Below, one piece after another: positions 6,719-7,516 of a stretch of DNA of 7,516 bases. Where the stretch lies: contig SKZC01000445.1 of the NCBI GenBank assembly GCA_007127575.1, positions 1 to 7,516 of the forward strand, written 5' to 3'. The notes below the pieces were generated by a model that was not told where the DNA came from, made no database searches, and saw nothing but the letters and a program-made list of their open reading frames with translations. The DNA is from Gemmatimonadota bacterium. GTDB taxonomy: Bacteria > Gemmatimonadota > Gemmatimonadetes > Longimicrobiales > Gaopeijiaceae. The translations under genes and the position numbers were made by a program. Numbering within the stretch: the stretch's first letter is position 1; each line of letters starts with the position of its first letter.

Positions 6719-7516
6719 TCAGGGAATGCTGGCCTGCACGGCCCGAGCCACCGCCTCCCGGAGATCCTTCGGGGTGAAGGGCTTCTGGAGGTGCTCCGTG
6801 TCCTGGAAGCCCGAGAACCGCTCCTGCAGCTCCCCGGGGGCGTAGCCGGAGGTGAAAAGGAACGGAAGGCTCGGCCGCTCCACCCGTACCCGATCCACGA
6901 GCTCGGGCCCGGGGATTCCCGGCATCACCACATCGGTGATGAGGAGGTCCACCTCCGATCCGACGCGCTCCATGACGGCCAGAGCCTCCTCCCCATCGGC
7001 GGCGGCCCACACCCGATGTCCCGCCCTCTCCAGAAGCTTCACCATGACCTCCCGGACCGGGCGCTCGTCCTCCACCAGGAGGATGGAGGGAGCCCATGGG
7101 GTGCTGTCCGAGCGCCCGACAGGGGCCGCCGCCTCCGGCTTCCGGTCCTCCACCGACGGAGGCGAAGGTGCCTCCGGGAAGCTCAGGACGAAGCCGGCGC
7201 CGGGGCCGGGGCCATCCTCCAGCGTCACCTTCCCGCCGGCGCCCTCCATGACCCCCATCACCGTGGAGAGGCCCAACCCCGTTCCCGAACCCTTGGTGGT
7301 GAAGAAGGGGTCGAAGATCTTGGAGCGGACCTCCGGAGGCACTCCCGGCCCGGTGTCCGTCACCCGCAAAGTCACCTGCCCTCCTCGCACCGACCCGGAC
7401 TCCATCCCGGCCCGAACCTCTACGGTGATCCGACCTCCGTCGGGCAGGGCTTCTCCCGCGTTCACCACCAGGTTCGTCACGGCCTGCTCCAACTGCCCCG
7501 GATCGATGCGAACCCA
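6719..7516 (-). CDS. hybrid sensor histidine kinase, C-terminal receiver (5' partial)
   Basis: The C-terminal 265 residues of a two-component hybrid kinase; the N terminus with the sensor and phospho-accepting histidine (DHp) domain is beyond the right edge. The visible part opens inside the ATP-binding domain: WVRIDPGQLEQ, then the N box TNLVVNAGEAL (first Asn codon of VVN at 7460-7462), the G1 box DTGPGVP, the F box FDPFFTTK, and the G2 box GTGLGLSTV. After a Pro/Ala-rich linker of about 30 residues comes a receiver domain: SILLVEDERPVREV (acidic pocket), the phospho-acceptor Asp in LLITDVVMPG (codon 6932-6934), the conserved Thr/Ser in FLFTSGYAPG, and the Lys in LQKPF. The frame is open to the window end, so the TTG at 7490-7492 is internal, not a start. 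The signal it senses cannot be told from what is visible, and convergent placement gives no reason to link it to histidine synthesis. Confidence 0.93.
   Translation of the reverse strand, partial: WVRIDPGQLEQAVTNLVVNAGEALPDGGRITVEVRAGMESGSVRGGQVTLRVTDTGPGVPPEVRSKIFDPFFTTKGSGTGLGLSTVMGVMEGAGGKVTLEDGPGPGAGFVLSFPEAPSPPSVEDRKPEAAAPVGRSDSTPWAPSILLVEDERPVREVMVKLLERAGHRVWAAADGEEALAVMERVGSEVDLLITDVVMPGIPGPELVDRVRVERPSLPFLFTSGYAPGELQERFSGFQDTEHLQKPFTPKDLREAVARAVQASIP

Noticed and set aside
6779..6812. Inverted repeat GGGCTTC...GAAGCCC with a small inner hairpin (GGAG-GTG-CTCC), and CCTTC/GAAGG at 6766-6780, downstream of hisIE
   Set aside because: No T run follows on either strand, and the bases encode the conserved LQKPF segment of the receiver domain, so coding constraint and chance explain it. 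Not called a terminator.
7490..7492. TTG as a start of the minus-strand kinase fragment
   Set aside because: It falls inside the ATP-binding domain (DPGQLEQAVTN), and the frame continues to the window end, so it is an internal leucine codon.

Overview
This window is a nearly complete histidine-biosynthesis operon from a high-GC bacterium (GC-rich throughout, with strongly G/C-biased third codon positions). Eight genes run on the plus strand and fill about the first 6.7 kb. The partner genes are convergent: the 3' part of a hybrid sensor kinase lies on the minus strand at the right edge. I cannot fix the taxonomy. The protein style (HisC with a DNTNLWG segment, HisH with GNLHSL, a C-terminal-receiver hybrid kinase next door) would fit Gemmatimonadota or a similar deep environmental phylum, but that is only a weak impression.

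Layout: hisG (5' end outside the window, up to 881) - hisD (878-2263) - hisC (2260-3390) - hisH (3411-4019) - hisA (4016-4729) - hisB (4726-5274) - hisF (5276-6067) - hisIE (6064-6714), then 4 bp, then the stop codon of the minus-strand kinase (6719 to beyond 7516). Five of the seven plus-strand junctions are 4-bp GTGA/ATGA overlaps, one has a single base between stop and start, and only hisC/hisH has a real spacer (20 bp). There is no stretch of more than 20 bp without a gene.

Together the genes cover ATP + PRPP to histidine: HisG (step 1), HisIE (steps 2 and 3), HisA (step 4), the HisH:HisF synthase (step 5), HisB dehydratase (step 6), HisC aminotransferase (step 7) and HisD (last two oxidations). 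The one missing activity is histidinol-phosphate phosphatase: HisB here is only the dehydratase domain and no phosphatase gene is in view. HisG is the long form with its own C-terminal regulatory domain, so no HisZ is needed.

The catalytic residues I could check are intact in every enzyme. The mild oddities are: hisB lies between hisA and hisF rather than before hisH as in the enterobacterial order, and it encodes a compact, shortened IGPD; HisC has an atypical N-terminal substrate/PLP segment; HisD has a hydrophilic C-terminal tail; and the operon ends 4 bp from a convergent gene with no visible terminator. I see no RNA gene, mobile element, CRISPR array or new defence-like system. This is mostly an ordinary biosynthetic operon.
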